From Blasia pusilla (Eukaryota > Marchantiophyta > Marchantiopsida > Blasiales): a stretch of DNA of 64,000 bases. The DNA is taken from positions 36,022,001 through 36,086,000 of the forward strand of contig CM114274.1 of the NCBI GenBank assembly GCA_050084515.1, given 5' to 3'. The notes under the pieces were generated by a model that saw nothing but the letters and a program-made list of their open reading frames with translations, searched no databases and was not told the origin of the DNA. The translations under genes were made by a program, and so were the position numbers. The first letter of the stretch is position 1. Every line of letters starts with the position of its first letter. Positions 34,380-45,926 of the stretch are shown piece by piece.

Positions 34380-35820
34380 CTCGGCGCGTCTAGGTGGTGG
34401 TACTCTACCTCCTCACGGCGGCTCCACCACCCTGTCGGGCAACTCCAACTCCTCGTCCCCCAACAGGACCACTTGGTGCACGATCTCTAGGCCCACCCGG
34501 ACCGGCTATTCGCTCTGGTACCCTCTCTGGCCCTTGGTCTGGACGTAACTCAGGATGTAAACTGAAACACCTGGTGCGTGTATGACCATACCTTTGACAA
34601 TAGTCACACTGATAACCTCCTGGTGCAGCACCATCTCCTCCTCCATGCTGAGGCACACATCCATGACCCTGACGATTGCAATCGCGTTGATGATGGGCTC
34701 CACCACATGACCAACAAGTAATAGTAGGCGGCTGCTGCTGAGCCGCATATGAAGGCGCAGGTCTCTGTGGCACGGCCTCCCGGTATCCTCCCTGAGCTCG
34801 TGGTGCCACAGTCGACCTATCTCGAGTCACGTTCTTTGCCGCAGGTGGTGCAAACAATCGTGATCGCTCGCTTGAACCCATGGTGGCTACGCTCTCCTCC
34901 GCCATGTTGCGCTCAATGTTCTCGGCGGTCCTAAAAACATCTCTCAACGTAGGAAAGGTGTTTATAAGAAGCACCCCCTCCCGTACCTGTGTCCGCAGGG
35001 TCCGGTCCAGCATCGCGTACCATGACTAGATAGCCTGAGCCTCTGTCACCCCCTGAGTGACGTTGATCAACCGGCGCAAGCGAGTGTAAGCCTCACGCAA
35101 ACTCTCACCCGGGCGCCTCTGGAAGTCGTGGATGCTCCGCAACTTCTCCGTCCGTACCCCCTGGTAGCTCGCCCTCAACTCAGCAAAGAACTCAACCACA
35201 GGGTTGAACCTGGGACGAACCCGACTAGACGGTGCAACTGCTCTCGTGCGAGTGACCCCTCCTAAAACGTCACTAGTGGAAGAGGCAGTAGCCTCTCCTG
35301 ACTCCTCCTCCTCATCTGGGAACGGCTCCGTCCATGACACATAATGTGGGTCATAGTAGAGCCTCCACGCCTCGATCTCACATGCATATCTCTGAGAGAA
35401 CTCATGGTAATCGTCCATGGGCCCCTCTAAATGCTTTGGAACATACCGTTCCATGTTGAACGGGTTGAACTCTCTAGAGTTCCTCGCCGCCCGGGAGTCG
35501 CACCAACTCCTAAACTCTGCTATAAAATCGTGCAACTCAATCGTACCCCTCATCGCACTGAAAACCTACGCGGTCCTCTACCCCGGTCGTCCATCTCAAA
35601 CGCCCAACCTGGTAGGACCACTCACAATGTGTGGCGATGTGCTCACAAACTCCTGTACATCCTCCCCCCTGTCTGACGATGACACAGAAGGAGGTCGAGG
35701 TGGTCCCTCACGTGGAGACCCTCGGAACCTCACGCCACTCCGCGTAAAACCTCTAGAGCTACTATCAGGTTCACCACCTCGCCTCTCAAAGTCCCGAACG
35801 GACTCCGTGATGACCCTCAT
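34380..35820 (-). pseudogene. gag of copy 2 (two intact zinc knuckles)
   Basis: N-terminal MRVITESVRDFERRGGEPDS (35,820), core VVEFFAELRASYQG and REAYTRLRRLINVT, a stop (TAG replacing CAG) after TEAQAI at about 35,024, then DRTLRTQVREGV. Two CCHC knuckles are complete: CWSCGGAHHQRDC and CDYCQRYGHTRTRC (about 34,580-34,715). A glycine-rich tail ends near 34,400. It is the best guide to the ancestral gag. Confidence 0.8.
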
Positions 35821-35829
35821 GCCCCTCTC

Positions 35830-37396
35830 ACCTGATCACTGTGAACCTCGTGAGGAATCCCTCAATCACTCATCCCAAACATGCGGCACTTGATCTACAC
35901 TCTCTCTCCCCGAGACGTGTAACGTGCGGCAACACGCGGCGTGGTGCGGCAAATCAACCAGGCTATCATCTCATCGACAACCTACCCTCAACTTCGGACA
36001 TCCCACACAGGTCTATGTCCCCTAAACCACATACATAAATGATGCTCTCAGCATCCACACACCCAATATCCCCAAATAAATCCCAGAATCCCTCACACGT
36101 GCAGGGTAAAGGACCAGAATGGGTAACCTGAACACATGTCGATGTGGCTCCTCAGCAATTGCAAATCTCGACCCCAACTCGATCGTGGAGACAACTCCTC
36201 CAATCAGCAAGTCATACTCCTCCCGTACCGATGCTGCTCAAAACTCCTCGATAGACAATGCGGTCCCAACGAAACGGTGCGGCGTTGCAGGCGGCACGGA
36301 ACGGCTACGAAGGGCACGGCCCTCGATGGTGGGATGCGGCACTCAGCGGCATACCCTTCTCAATCAAAAATAAACCACACTCTGATCCACAATGATGGTG
36401 CGGCTCCGTGATCGAGACGGTGCGGTGCGGCCACGAGCGGCACGGCGCGGCAATCGGTGGTGCGTTGCGGCTACGGGCGTCACGGCACAATACTCGATCG
36501 TCGTCGAGCGGCTACCAATCACAACATAGCAGCATGAAATCAAAACTAAAACACCATAACTGGAGGTCATCTGCCATCACAAGTTCATGAAGAAATTGCG
36601 ATGACGGTGGCTGCCAAAACAAAGTACGTGGTGGCGACGCAAGTCAAGGAATCAACGAACGTCGTGGAAGACCCTCCACTCCGTAATGGCGGCAATGGCA
36701 CCCAAAGGGTGGACAATGGACGGTGGACCATTGACAATGACGGTTGACCACTAATGGTGACCGCCAACTGATGACGGTGATGGCTGACCGTCGACCGTGA
36801 CTATGATGGCGACGGCCGCCGCGGGTGTGGCGGCTGATTTAGGATTTGCTCAATTTAACCCTAAAAATCACCTAGCAAAGGCAGCTTTACAAGATTGACC
36901 ATAACGTTTTGGTCGCAACTCCAAATTGCGCATTGTTTGTTGCACAACGTGCACAGCTTGATGATCTACGCTAGTATCAAAAAAAAATTTAGAATCGGAC
37001 ATTTAAGTAAAAACTGACAGGGACTGTCGCAAAGCCCAATGTCTCTTTCTCCTACACAAAATTCGGCAGCGCTTCCGCGCTGATTTCTCCCAACGAAAAT
37101 GTAAAATCTGTAAAAATAAAAATCAGCAAGCTACATGGTGCTCCCAAGAGCACCAGCATGGGGCAACCCGCCCCCATACTCAATCCCTATCAAAAATTGG
37201 GCAGCGCTTCCGCGCGCCACTCTTCCACACGAAAAATCGACAAATGCAAAGAACAATGAAAGCAGCCCTTGCTCCGGTGAGCACTCCCATGAGCCGCTGA
37301 ACAGGGAACACGGTCCCCAACCTGAAAAAAAAGCGAGTGACCAGCGAGCTCCCCCATGAAGCTCTCTCACTCTCTCATTCTCTCATTCTCTCTTTG
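35830..37396 (-). promoter_or_regulatory. 5' leader of copy 2 with conserved hairpins
   Basis: It matches the leader of copy 1. The three hairpins are at 37,204-37,215 (GCGC stem, GGAA loop on the element strand), 37,138-37,155 (GGTGCTC stem, TTGG loop) and 37,067-37,082 (CAGCGC stem, GGAA loop). Stems are intact while one loop differs from copy 1. A GACCGTTG-like variant repeat fills about 36,715-36,830. No tRNA primer site follows the core. Confidence 0.65.
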
Positions 37397-37882
37397 TAAA
37401 GTAAGATCCAATCTCTCTCTCCACCATCTCACAACATAGCTCTCAAAGGTGTGCACTCTCTCTCATGTCAAACCAAACCCACTCTCCTAATGAGAGGCTT
37501 GGGTTACACTCACAAGGCAAGGTACCATAACTCCGCCGCCTCATGCCAAGAGGTTCAACAAAGAGAGAATGAGCTCTCAAGCTCTCTCTCCTTGAGGTAT
37601 ACCCCTCCCCTGTCCCAAGCTCTCTCCATGGTAACCTATTCTCCCAAGTCACCTCCTTGGCTCTTGACCTGATGTAGGAGGTCAAGGGCCACTTGCCAAA
37701 AATAGAAAGTCGATCATATACTCAAAATGGTACTTACCTAAAATAGCAAGTTCCTCAATATGGCTCCAAATGAGCCAAAATCCTGGGGCCTCAACAGGTT
37801 ATCCGCGACCTACTGAGCGTGTCCTCCACTACTACGAAGGCGCTCTATTAGATCTCACCGATCTATCCTAAAAGACGTGACA
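37397..37882 (-). repeat. 5' core repeat of copy 2
   Basis: 486 bp from TGTCACGTC to GGATCTTACTTTA, matching the core between the two A repeats at 28,054-28,564 apart from a short deletion near 37,780. Repeat A is absent on both sides of it: the outer flank is unrelated and the inner side runs into an AGAGAGAATGAG leader. Confidence 0.85.
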
Positions 37883-38883
37883 TTTCCTCTACGCGCATGT
37901 TGGGATTTCTTCGTTGGCACCCGAATCACCTATGATCATTGTTTGATGATTCTCTATCTCCTAGCGAGCCTGATTGAGTTTCTTTATCGGTGCCCTGATC
38001 GTCTCTGGTGGTTTTTTCTGGCTCTTTGCCTTGGTGAGCAACATTTACTTCTCTCTCGGCTTCATCGTGCACAAAAATTCCAGATTCCAGCTTTCTTCCT
38101 GCGAGGGCGGTCCTATTCTTAGCATCTCAGCTCTCAATGTTGCTAGGCTCAATACGCGTCTGTTGTTTTGACGTATGTACTTCTACCATTCGCCATGCAT
38201 CGAGCTTCAGTTATCACATCTCTCTGTCATGCTTTATGTGTTTAAAACGAGACTAGAAGCGCTATAGGGTGTATGCAAGTCGAGGGCATACTTTCACACT
38301 CCTTTGTCATCTCACAAATTTCAACATTGCCTACTCCAAGAGAATGTCTACCTTATTTCTTGCCATATTTCCTTTTCTTCTTTCTGATCTTCTCCTTCTT
38401 TATGTGTTTTGCGTCCACAAATTGCTAACTAAGTTGTTTACTATACTTTTGTCATTGATCTTACCTCTAGTATTTACACACTGCAATGATAGTGTAGTAT
38501 TTATATTTTGCAAAATGCTCCTACCAATCACTAATTTCATTCCTATGGTGTACTTGAAACAACTTGGTGATATTGTGATTTGGGCACATAAATGAGCTAC
38601 AAGTCTGCTGCAGAAAACCATCAATACACTGAGTTTATAAACAACTTATACTTGCCTATATTCATGCTTGTTATTTTATCTGAACCGCACTATACCTCTC
38701 GTGTTTCTATTTTATTCATCATGTTACTTTACAAGTAGGTTTTCAATCACTATAGCATTATGTTGTCTTTAAGCTGCTGTGAAAGTTACCGACTTCTCCT
38801 TATCCATAAGAAAGCTATCCTAGTCTAAGCGTCACAAAGTAGAACTTCCAACATGAAACACTAAACTATCGACATGAAAATAT
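37883..38883. other. Right flank repeat and non-coding stretch
   Basis: 37,883-38,030 repeats the left flank of copy 2 (GCACCCGAATCACCTATGAT; GCCTGATTGAGTTTCTTT). The rest has one 108-codon frame (38,269-38,595) that is hydrophobic, with no recognised motif; I do not call it a gene. Confidence 0.5.
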
Positions 38884-39445
38884 GTGGATTGATACCTTGG
38901 AAACTCTACTCTGTCTTGTCAACTCTTCTTTGAATTGATTGATACGGCTGATGTCACTAACTGATCCGGAAGACAGACTCTGCTACCAGCCAATCATAGG
39001 AACATCAACTTTATCCTTACCACATGAGACCTTATCTACCACTTCCCCATAGCATATGCAAAAGAAATTACTAAAGTGATCCCCTTAAGAGCCGTTGCCA
39101 CCAAGTGACTAGCACTCAGACCTGTGTCATTACATAAAAGATAGACTACACTCTACAAAGCCAAGAGAATAGGTGGATTGATGCCTTGGAGACTCTACTC
39201 TGTCATGTCAAACCTTCTTTGAATTGGTTAACTTATCAGGTATACAAACTAAACTACTACTTTTTCATACACTACTAGGAACAACAACTTTACCCTTACC
39301 ATATGCGACCTTATTTAGCAATTCTCTATAGCATATGAAAAAGCAATTACTAAAATTGATCCCCTTAAGAACCATTTCCAAAAAGTGACCAGCACTTAGA
39401 CCTCTGTCATCAAATAAAAGATAGCCATAAGTCTACAAAGCCAAC
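38884..39445. repeat. Tandem duplication, period 289 bp
   Basis: Units begin GTGGATTGAT at 38,884 and 39,173 and both end with TCTACAAAGCCAA. Shared blocks include ACTCTACTCTGTC, CTTTGAATTG and GATCCCCTTAAGA. Divergence is moderate with small indels. Confidence 0.85.
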
Positions 39446-39723
39446 TTTGTTTCTATCAATGATTTTGTTGTTCCTCTAACAGCCAATTCTCTGTACAAGG
39501 TTTAATTGCATGTGCCTTTGTAGAATGTCCTATGTACAAGTTTAACTAGTTGTGACTATGTCACAATAACCAAACTACTTTCCACCAAAACATTACCTTC
39601 ATTCCATAAATAATCCACATATCTGTAATAAGTAACTCCAAATATCTTTTAACCTGTGTTTGGATTTTTTACTGATGTTTTCAATATGGTTAACAGTGAA
39701 CATGACTTCTCACACATTCTTAT

Positions 39724-40036
39724 TGAAGATTGAGTTACAGTCAAGCTCATGAGACACCTGAATTTGGCACTCACACAAAGTAGGGAAGCTTAATCTTGGT
39801 TAGTCAGTTAAGCACGATTATCTTAACTAGGATTAGTTAATCACAATTAGGCTAACTCGAGACTATGGTTAAGGATAGGGTTAGGGTTGCTTGTACATAC
39901 CCTTGTACATACCCTATATAATTGAGAAGAGGACCAGCCTCCACTCATTCTCTCATTGCAAATTTCGTTCTCCATGGTGGTGTGTGTGTATGAGAGTCGT
40001 TTTCCACCAGTTATGCTTGTTTAGCAGTTTTCCACA
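39724..40036 (+). repeat. 5' LTR of the copia element, with TATA box and telobox
   Basis: 313 bp, TGAAGATTGAGTTACA to TTTTCCACA. A TATA box (TATATAA) is at 39,915-39,921. Upstream is TAGGGTTAGGGTT (39,876-39,888), a double telobox-like motif, and two tandem TTGTACATACC phrases. The LTR is rich in TTAACT/AGTTAA phrases. Confidence 0.9.
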
Positions 40037-40048
40037 TGCTATCAGAGC
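40037..40048 (+). other. Primer binding site of the copia element
   Basis: TGCTATCAGAGC directly abuts the LTR end. It differs by one base from TGGTATCAGAGC, the usual initiator tRNA-Met complement. Confidence 0.85.
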
Positions 40049-40538
40049 GGGAGGAGAACATCACTTGACATTCTTGGTGTTTGAAGAGATAAAGGAGGAA
40101 AAAGAAGGCACAATTTCAGTTTGGGAGAATGAAATTTTATTCAGAGCTCAATGGGTGCAGATTTCAAGTAGAGCTTTGATGGTGATAAAACTTTGGAGGC
40201 AGTTTTTAGGGCTTTCCCCGTCGATTCAGCCGTCAAGTTCCGCTTTGGCTTAAACGATGAAAAAGGCTCATTCTTTCCATCTTGTAGAGAGTATTGAGAG
40301 TTTTCCAACGCACCCAAAATTGCTTGATTCTGACACTCTGAGCTCATGCAGTAGCAATTTCAGTGTAGGAAAGTGCAATTAGTGAAGAAAAGTTGTGCAG
40401 TTTGCTTTCTACAGGCCAATTTCGACTAGTTCTCTCATACAGTTGATCAATTTTGGAAAATTTCAGGTCGGTTTCTGTGTAGGAGTGGTCTATGCTTCAA
40501 TTGGAGCAGTAGAAAACCTGAAATTACATTTTTTGTGA

Positions 40539-40981
40539 GTGAATTCATTTATCATGGAGTATTCCTCAATTGCAATCACAAGCGAGAAGCTAGACAAGCA
40601 GAATTACAATGTCTGGAAGTTTTGCATGAAACAATTTCTCATGGGTCAAGAACTATGGGAGCTTGTCATAGGTGATGAGGCCAAGCCAAAAGATGACTCA
40701 ATAGACTTGAATGTTCGCGCTTGGAACAAACGCGCAAGGCAAGTAATCCAACATTTCAATAACAAGTCCTTCAAGATAGGTCACATCCAAGATGTTGATT
40801 AGTCAAGCTTGGGATGCATTGGAAAAGCTATTCCAGATATCCAAAGGCCACAAAGCTTCAATTGGTCCAATTGAACGGGTGAGAAAGGATCGAGAGCATC
40901 AATGATTATATTTTGAGTCGACGGGGTGGAATAGCAGAGGATGTCTAGAAGATGACGATTTGATCTTATGGACTCTTCAAG
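40539..40981 (+). pseudogene. copia gag, 5' part, interrupted by the chromovirus
   Basis: A copia-type gag (UBN2/DUF4219-like) start: EKLDKQNYNVWKFCMKQFL and ELWELVIGDEAKPK. ATG at 40,539 gives three more codons than the likely start MEYSSIA at 40,554. The frame stops at 40,802 and continues with shifts (SQAWDALEKLFQISKGHK) to the insertion point after GACTCTTCAAG. The rest of gag resumes at 48,134. Confidence 0.85.
40977..40981. repeat. Target site duplication (left) of the chromovirus
   Basis: TCAAG immediately left of the element; the identical TCAAG is at 48,134-48,138 on the right. Confidence 0.9.
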
Positions 40982-41851
40982 TGTGCGCCCCTATTTCCAA
41001 CGTCAATCCCAAAGCGTTGCGTTCCATGCCCTTGAACTCATCGCGGACAAGACCCAAACACGCACTCGTTTGGGTTTGGGCAAACTCGGAGACCTTCCCC
41101 TTACTAGTAATGGGGTTCATCAAGCTCAACCCCTAGTTCCTTTCCAAAACATGGCAAGCCCTTCAAGACTTGGCCCTCAACCTGGTTAGTCCGATCTCAG
41201 AAAAGGGCACTTGTATCTAAGCGATCCTAATGCGTTTCAACGATCTTTGGTGAGTTTTGGACCGGACCCTCCATAAGCGGGGTGGAATCCAAGAGGACTC
41301 TAAAATTGCCTCAATGGATCTTGGCAGGTTTTCCAACCCAACCCCAAAGTTATGCCCTTGCCGCCATAAATGGGGTTTGGGTTCCAAGCACTCTCAACCT
41401 TCCCCTTACTAGTGGGTTTCCAAAACGGATCTTCCTTTTGGAAAAGAGGGTCGGGCTTCCTAGACTCGGCCCTTTCAAGTCTCATTCAGCGTTTGGTCCA
41501 GGTTTATCTCGCCGACCATAACACGTTTGAAACGATCTTTGATGCGTTTGGACCGGCTCTCCATCTCTTGTCTCCTATTTGAGACAACATCTTGGTGCTA
41601 AAAAACCATCTTACAGTGAAACTCTCAAACTTATGTTCCAAATCCGGATCTTGTTTGGTCAACCCAGGGTCCAGACATCAAGGCCTTCCAAGGTCTCACA
41701 AGTCCTTTGAGATCTCTATCCTGAAAGCGAAGTATCTAACCTTTCAAGAGTTGTCTCCTCTTTGAGACAACTCCAAGAGAAACCATCTTAGCGTGAGCCC
41801 GCTAATGTTCCGCTTGGCACTTGTTTGGTCATGAGGGTCGCGACACTCACC
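40982..41851 (-). repeat. 3' LTR of the chromovirus, mosaic
   Basis: 870 bp against 997 bp for the other LTR. It alternates between normal sequence and pieces that belong 285-400 bp further along in the right LTR (for example GGAGACCTTCCCC, AACGATCTTTG and GTCTCCT...TTGAGACAAC appear early). At about 41,695-41,760 it even contains copia gag sequence found to the right of the right LTR (CATCAAGGCCTTCCAA; GTATCTAACCTTTCAAGAG). Confidence 0.85.
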
Positions 41852-41867
41852 TCTCTTTTAGAGGTTG
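41852..41867 (-). other. Polypurine tract of the chromovirus
   Basis: On the element strand AAAAGAGAGGTGAG runs directly into the LTR start TGTCGCGAC. Confidence 0.75.
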
Positions 41868-42533
41868 ATGCCCTCATCAACGCAAACTTTTATTATGTCA
41901 AGTCTCTTGGGCAGCCTACCCTTGACATTGAATTGCGTTGGTGGCTAACCCGCAATTCCTCTTAGTCTCTAGTTGTCACTTTGCCCCACTTAGAATTATT
42001 AGCCTCTCCTCTTTGATAAGCGTGGACTAGTTCCAAGGAACTAACCTATCAAATAAGCTAACTAAGTGTGAAACCTTAGACTCTTTTGACTCATTACTGT
42101 AAACATCACAACCATTTATCTGGTCCACAAATAGTACTACTATTGGGTCGCTCTCGTATTCGACTTAGGCGCGTCACTAAGTTTACTTATGTGGCCACAA
42201 GTAAGATCACCCCAAGCCCCAAGACAGACTTCATCTGTCCCGCCGACGCTAGGGCGAGCCCGAGTGTAATCCAACACAAGGTCCTGTTCTAGGTGCTTAT
42301 CCACATACGAGCTCTCACCTCAAATACTCCTTGTCAGTCCTCTTGTCGTACATTCTAAGCCTATGATGAACGACTCATAGCCATACACTACCACATACAA
42401 ATTGCAATCAACACTGGTATCGAATCTCCAATTCCATACACTCCTTTATTGCAACACTAGCATATTCTAGTTACAACGGCCTTCGGCCCAAGATTCCACT
42501 GGTTACAAGTTATGTCTCTAGCTTCTCCTCGTA

Positions 42534-43970
42534 CTAACGTATGTGCTTCGCTTGTGTTCGCTTGAAGTCACGCAACAACTCTTGCACGTGTTCCAAATCC
42601 GCCTCCGCAATCCAAGTCGCCTCCTTCACATGGTAGCCCTTCCATTTTACCAAGTATTCATACTTGTTGGCCCGACGCCTCGAACGTAAGATGGTCTCCA
42701 CCTCAAACTCCGGCTCTTCATTTACGATGACCGGGTGCGGTCTCACCACCTTTCTCCACTCGAAACGTCCATTATCTTGAAGATATTTCTTCAACAATGA
42801 CACATGAAAGGTCGGGTGAATCTTGAACTCGTCGGCGGACCTCAACGTATCCACATCCTCAAACGGGTTTGCCACAATCACATACGGTCCAAAGATACTT
42901 GCCCGAGACAACTCTTTCGGAAGAGTGAGGTTCTTTACACTCAACCACACTTGTTCTCCAACTTGGAATTGTACTTGGCGCCGACTTTTGTTAGCATGCT
43001 TAACGTACCTCATTTGAGCCTTTGCAAGACTTTGCCTTGCGCGCTCTTCCCGTTCTTGCATCTCTACCAACAAACCTTCTCGCCGCTTGTCGTGTTCGTG
43101 CCAATGTAGTACCCTTCGAAAGGGCTAGATCAAGAGGCCCTTCGGCTCGTCCATTTGCCAGGAGAAAGCGGAGATTCTCGATTTGCAGAATGCTTGGTCG
43201 AGTTGTAGCAAGATTCGCCATGCTTAGCCACTTGACCCAATCACGTTGATCAAAGACGACATAATTCCTTAAGTATTGATTCACGATAGAGTTTACCTTT
43301 TCATCTGTCCATCCTTCGTGGGTGGAAAGTCATCTTGAAACTCAGCTTGGTCTTAAACCTTCGAACAAGTGCTTCTAGAAAGCACAAGTAAACTTTGGAT
43401 CGATCTGAAACAATGCTCCTCGGCAAACCATGAGCACGCCACCGGCTATCGAGGAATAGTTGCGCCGTCAGATTATCGCCGTTCATGGAATCCACGTCGG
43501 CACGAATCTCGCCAACTTGCTAAACCGATCAACAATCACAAGTATAGCGTTGTATCCCCAGATTCGGAAGACTCGTGATGAAATCCATACTCACACTTTG
43601 CAAGGGTCCTTCGGGATCGGCTAGGGATGCAAAGAGCAAGCCTTTCTTATCATAAGAGACTCTATTTCGCTAAGGTGTCACATGGTCTTCACATATTGAG
43701 CAACATCCTCCTTCATGTTGGGCCAAAAGAACCGCTTTTGAGCAGCTAGCATAGATTTCTCTCCATTATGTCTGCCAAGGGCCCGTCGTGACACTCCACT
43801 AACACCTTGGTTCGCATCGTGCCTTGCCCTACATAGATCCTACTCTGTTTGAACCTGAGTAAACCGTGCCTCAAGCTTATGTTGGCCACCTTCTCACCCT
43901 GCTTCAACTTCCTCTAGTACTCCCCTCCTTGAGCATCCTTCATATATCCTTCACTTAATCCTTCTTTCCA
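42534..43970 (-). pseudogene. Chromovirus integrase with C-terminal chromodomain
   Basis: The core is degenerate (DSRWRAHGLPRSIVSDRSKV at about 43,390-43,450 holds the second catalytic Asp). The C-terminal 179 codons (43,073-42,534) are open and well kept: QVGEQVWLSVKNL, IHPTFHVSLLKKYL, then a chromodomain (about 42,560-42,700) with FEVETIL, YEYLVKWKGYHVKEATWI and LEHVQELL. The chromodomain would bind methylated histone tails and steer insertion. The remaining integrase, including the first Asp, is scrambled by frameshifts. Confidence 0.88.
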
Positions 43971-43997
43971 GATCTGTTTCTTTAGGGAACATTGCTC

Positions 43998-45372
43998 TCA
44001 AGACTGTGTCATCGATGGCATGTATTCCTCCTTGCAACTTAACGCATCTGGAATCACATTATCTTTACCTGGCTTGTGAATCAACTCAACATCCATCAGA
44101 GCCAAGGTATCATGCCATTGCAATTGTTTCGGTGTCACTCGATCTTGGGTCTCTAAATACTTGAGTGATATATTATCGGTGAATACTCGAGTCCTGTGGA
44201 GCCCTAGATAATGCCGCCACTTCCTCAAGCAATGTACCACCGCGAACAACTCCTTCTCGTGAGTAGGCCATCTCCTTTCAGTATCGCTAAGCTTCTTGCA
44301 CCAACATTCCTGCAACCGCGAAATCACTAGCATCGGTATGCACTTCGAACGGTTTGTCAAACTCCGGCAGACTTCAACACTAGTTCTGCGATAGAAATAC
44401 ATTTCACTCGGTTGAATGCCTCATTAACTTCCTGGGTCCAAGTCGTGTTGGCAAACTTTGCTATCCAATCCGTGAGAGGTCTAACAATTCCCGAAAAGTT
44501 TTTCACATAAGTACGATAAAACTGCACCGCACCTATGAACCTCCTCATCCCCTTTACAGTGGATGGGGTTCCCATTCAGAAATTGCCTTCACCTTTTCCA
44601 TGTATGGGCTAACGCCATCTGCATTGACCACGTGACCTAAGAATTTGATCTTACTCAAACCAAATTCGCTCTTCTCTACATTTGCATACAGCTGATTTGC
44701 CCTTAGCTTAGACAAGACCGCTCTCACATGTCGAACGTGCTCCTCTAGTGACTTCGAATAGATAAGTATGTCATCGATTTAGATGATAACATACTCATCC
44801 ATTTCCTTGTGAAAAATGGATTTCATCAATGTGGTGAACGTCGGAGGTGCGTTACATAGACCGAAAGGCATCACTACAAACTCAAAGGCACAGTATCTCG
44901 TCCCGCACGCAGATCTTCTCCACATCCGCCCGGCAATCCGAACCAGTAATATCCGACTTCAAGTCAATCCCACTGAAATATCTCGTGTGACCACCTATCA
45001 AAGAGATCATCTATCCTCGGAAGAGGATAATTGTTCCATCAGTCACTTTTTCAGTGCACGGTAATCAACACACTGACCTCATCTTTCCATCCTTCTTCTT
45101 TACAAAGAGAACAGGTGCTCCATAAGGTGACTTGCTAGTCCTAATGTAACCCTTTTCCAAGAGCTCACTTAACTTTGCTTTTTCAACTCAAGAAGTTCCT
45201 CTGATTCAACCTATATGGTGCTTTTGAAGGCGGTTGGGAACCGGGTATGATCTCTATCTTATGATCTACGACTCTATCGGCGGCAATTCACTCGGAAGCT
45301 CATTTTCAAGACATCCTCAAACTCCTTGACCACTTCCGGAGTGGTTGTGGGACTCCCTTCAAAGCAAAGTGT
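43998..45372 (-). pseudogene. Chromovirus reverse transcriptase and RNase H
   Basis: RT part: at about 44,740-44,800 the catalytic region reads VII-stop-IDDILIYSKSLEEHV, with a stop just before IDD, followed by KSEFGLSKIKFLGHVVNADG. The thumb and connection follow at 44,357-44,575 (RRFIGAVQFYRTYVKNFSG). RNase H lies at 43,998-44,300 (THEKELFAVVHCLRKWRHYL, VFTDNISLKYLETQ, HKPGKDNVIPDALSC). Upstream RT motifs are broken but follow protease directly. Confidence 0.85.
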
Positions 45373-45917
45373 CTAATCTCTGCAGATATCGCTTGTAGCC
45401 TCCTCCACTTGTCTCATCAAGCAGAGAAATCCATCCTCCAACTCGGTCATGCTCCTCCTTGTGATCGAGTTCACCAACTCCATTTTCGCTGGAACCTCAC
45501 GGACCAACCGCACCTGTAACCGTTTGCCTTTTAGCAAGACGCTCAACCTCAATGGTCGGCGTCTTAACTCCACCTCATACGCATCTAGGAATGTATTCCC
45601 CAAAACTCCGTCAATGCCATCCATTTCGCACACAGTGAAATTCTCCTTCAACTCGAATACCCCACATCCCTCTTTGTCAAACCCAAGACCAAATCAGAAG
45701 TCCGATGAGACTTGCCTCCTGAAAATCCCACTCGAATGGGCTCGTCCGCCTTAGAGGTAGACAGCCCCAGTTCCTTCACCATTCTCGGGCTTAGGAAGGA
45801 GTGCAAAGCACCTGTATCCACGAGCAACAACACATCGCGATCAGCAATCTTGGATCTTAGGTACACCAAATTGTGCGTCCTCTTGGTGACTTGAAGGGCG
45901 TCTCGAGATCGCGCCAC
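45373..45917 (-). pseudogene. Chromovirus protease
   Basis: Retropepsin-type aspartic protease. The active-site motif LLLVDTGALHSFLSPRMV is at about 45,810-45,865. The second half (CEMDGIDGVLGNTFLDAYEV) is in a neighbouring frame from 45,651. One frameshift joins the two parts. Confidence 0.88.
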
Positions 45918-45926
45918 AACAGATGC

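Larger units (their letters stand above)
27928..37882 (-). mobile_element. Gypsy-type retroelement with DNA methyltransferase and PHD finger, copy 2
   Basis: 9,955 bp in minus orientation, from TGTCACGTC (ending at 37,882) to GCGCACGACA (at 27,928). Same gene order and same terminal architecture as copy 1. Flanks on the element strand are GAAA on both sides, a possible 4-bp target duplication, although the sequence is low in complexity. Several domains are better preserved than in copy 1 (zinc knuckles, methyltransferase motif IV, the PHD cysteines), but about 305 bp of the RT fingers are deleted and stops are frequent. Confidence 0.9.
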
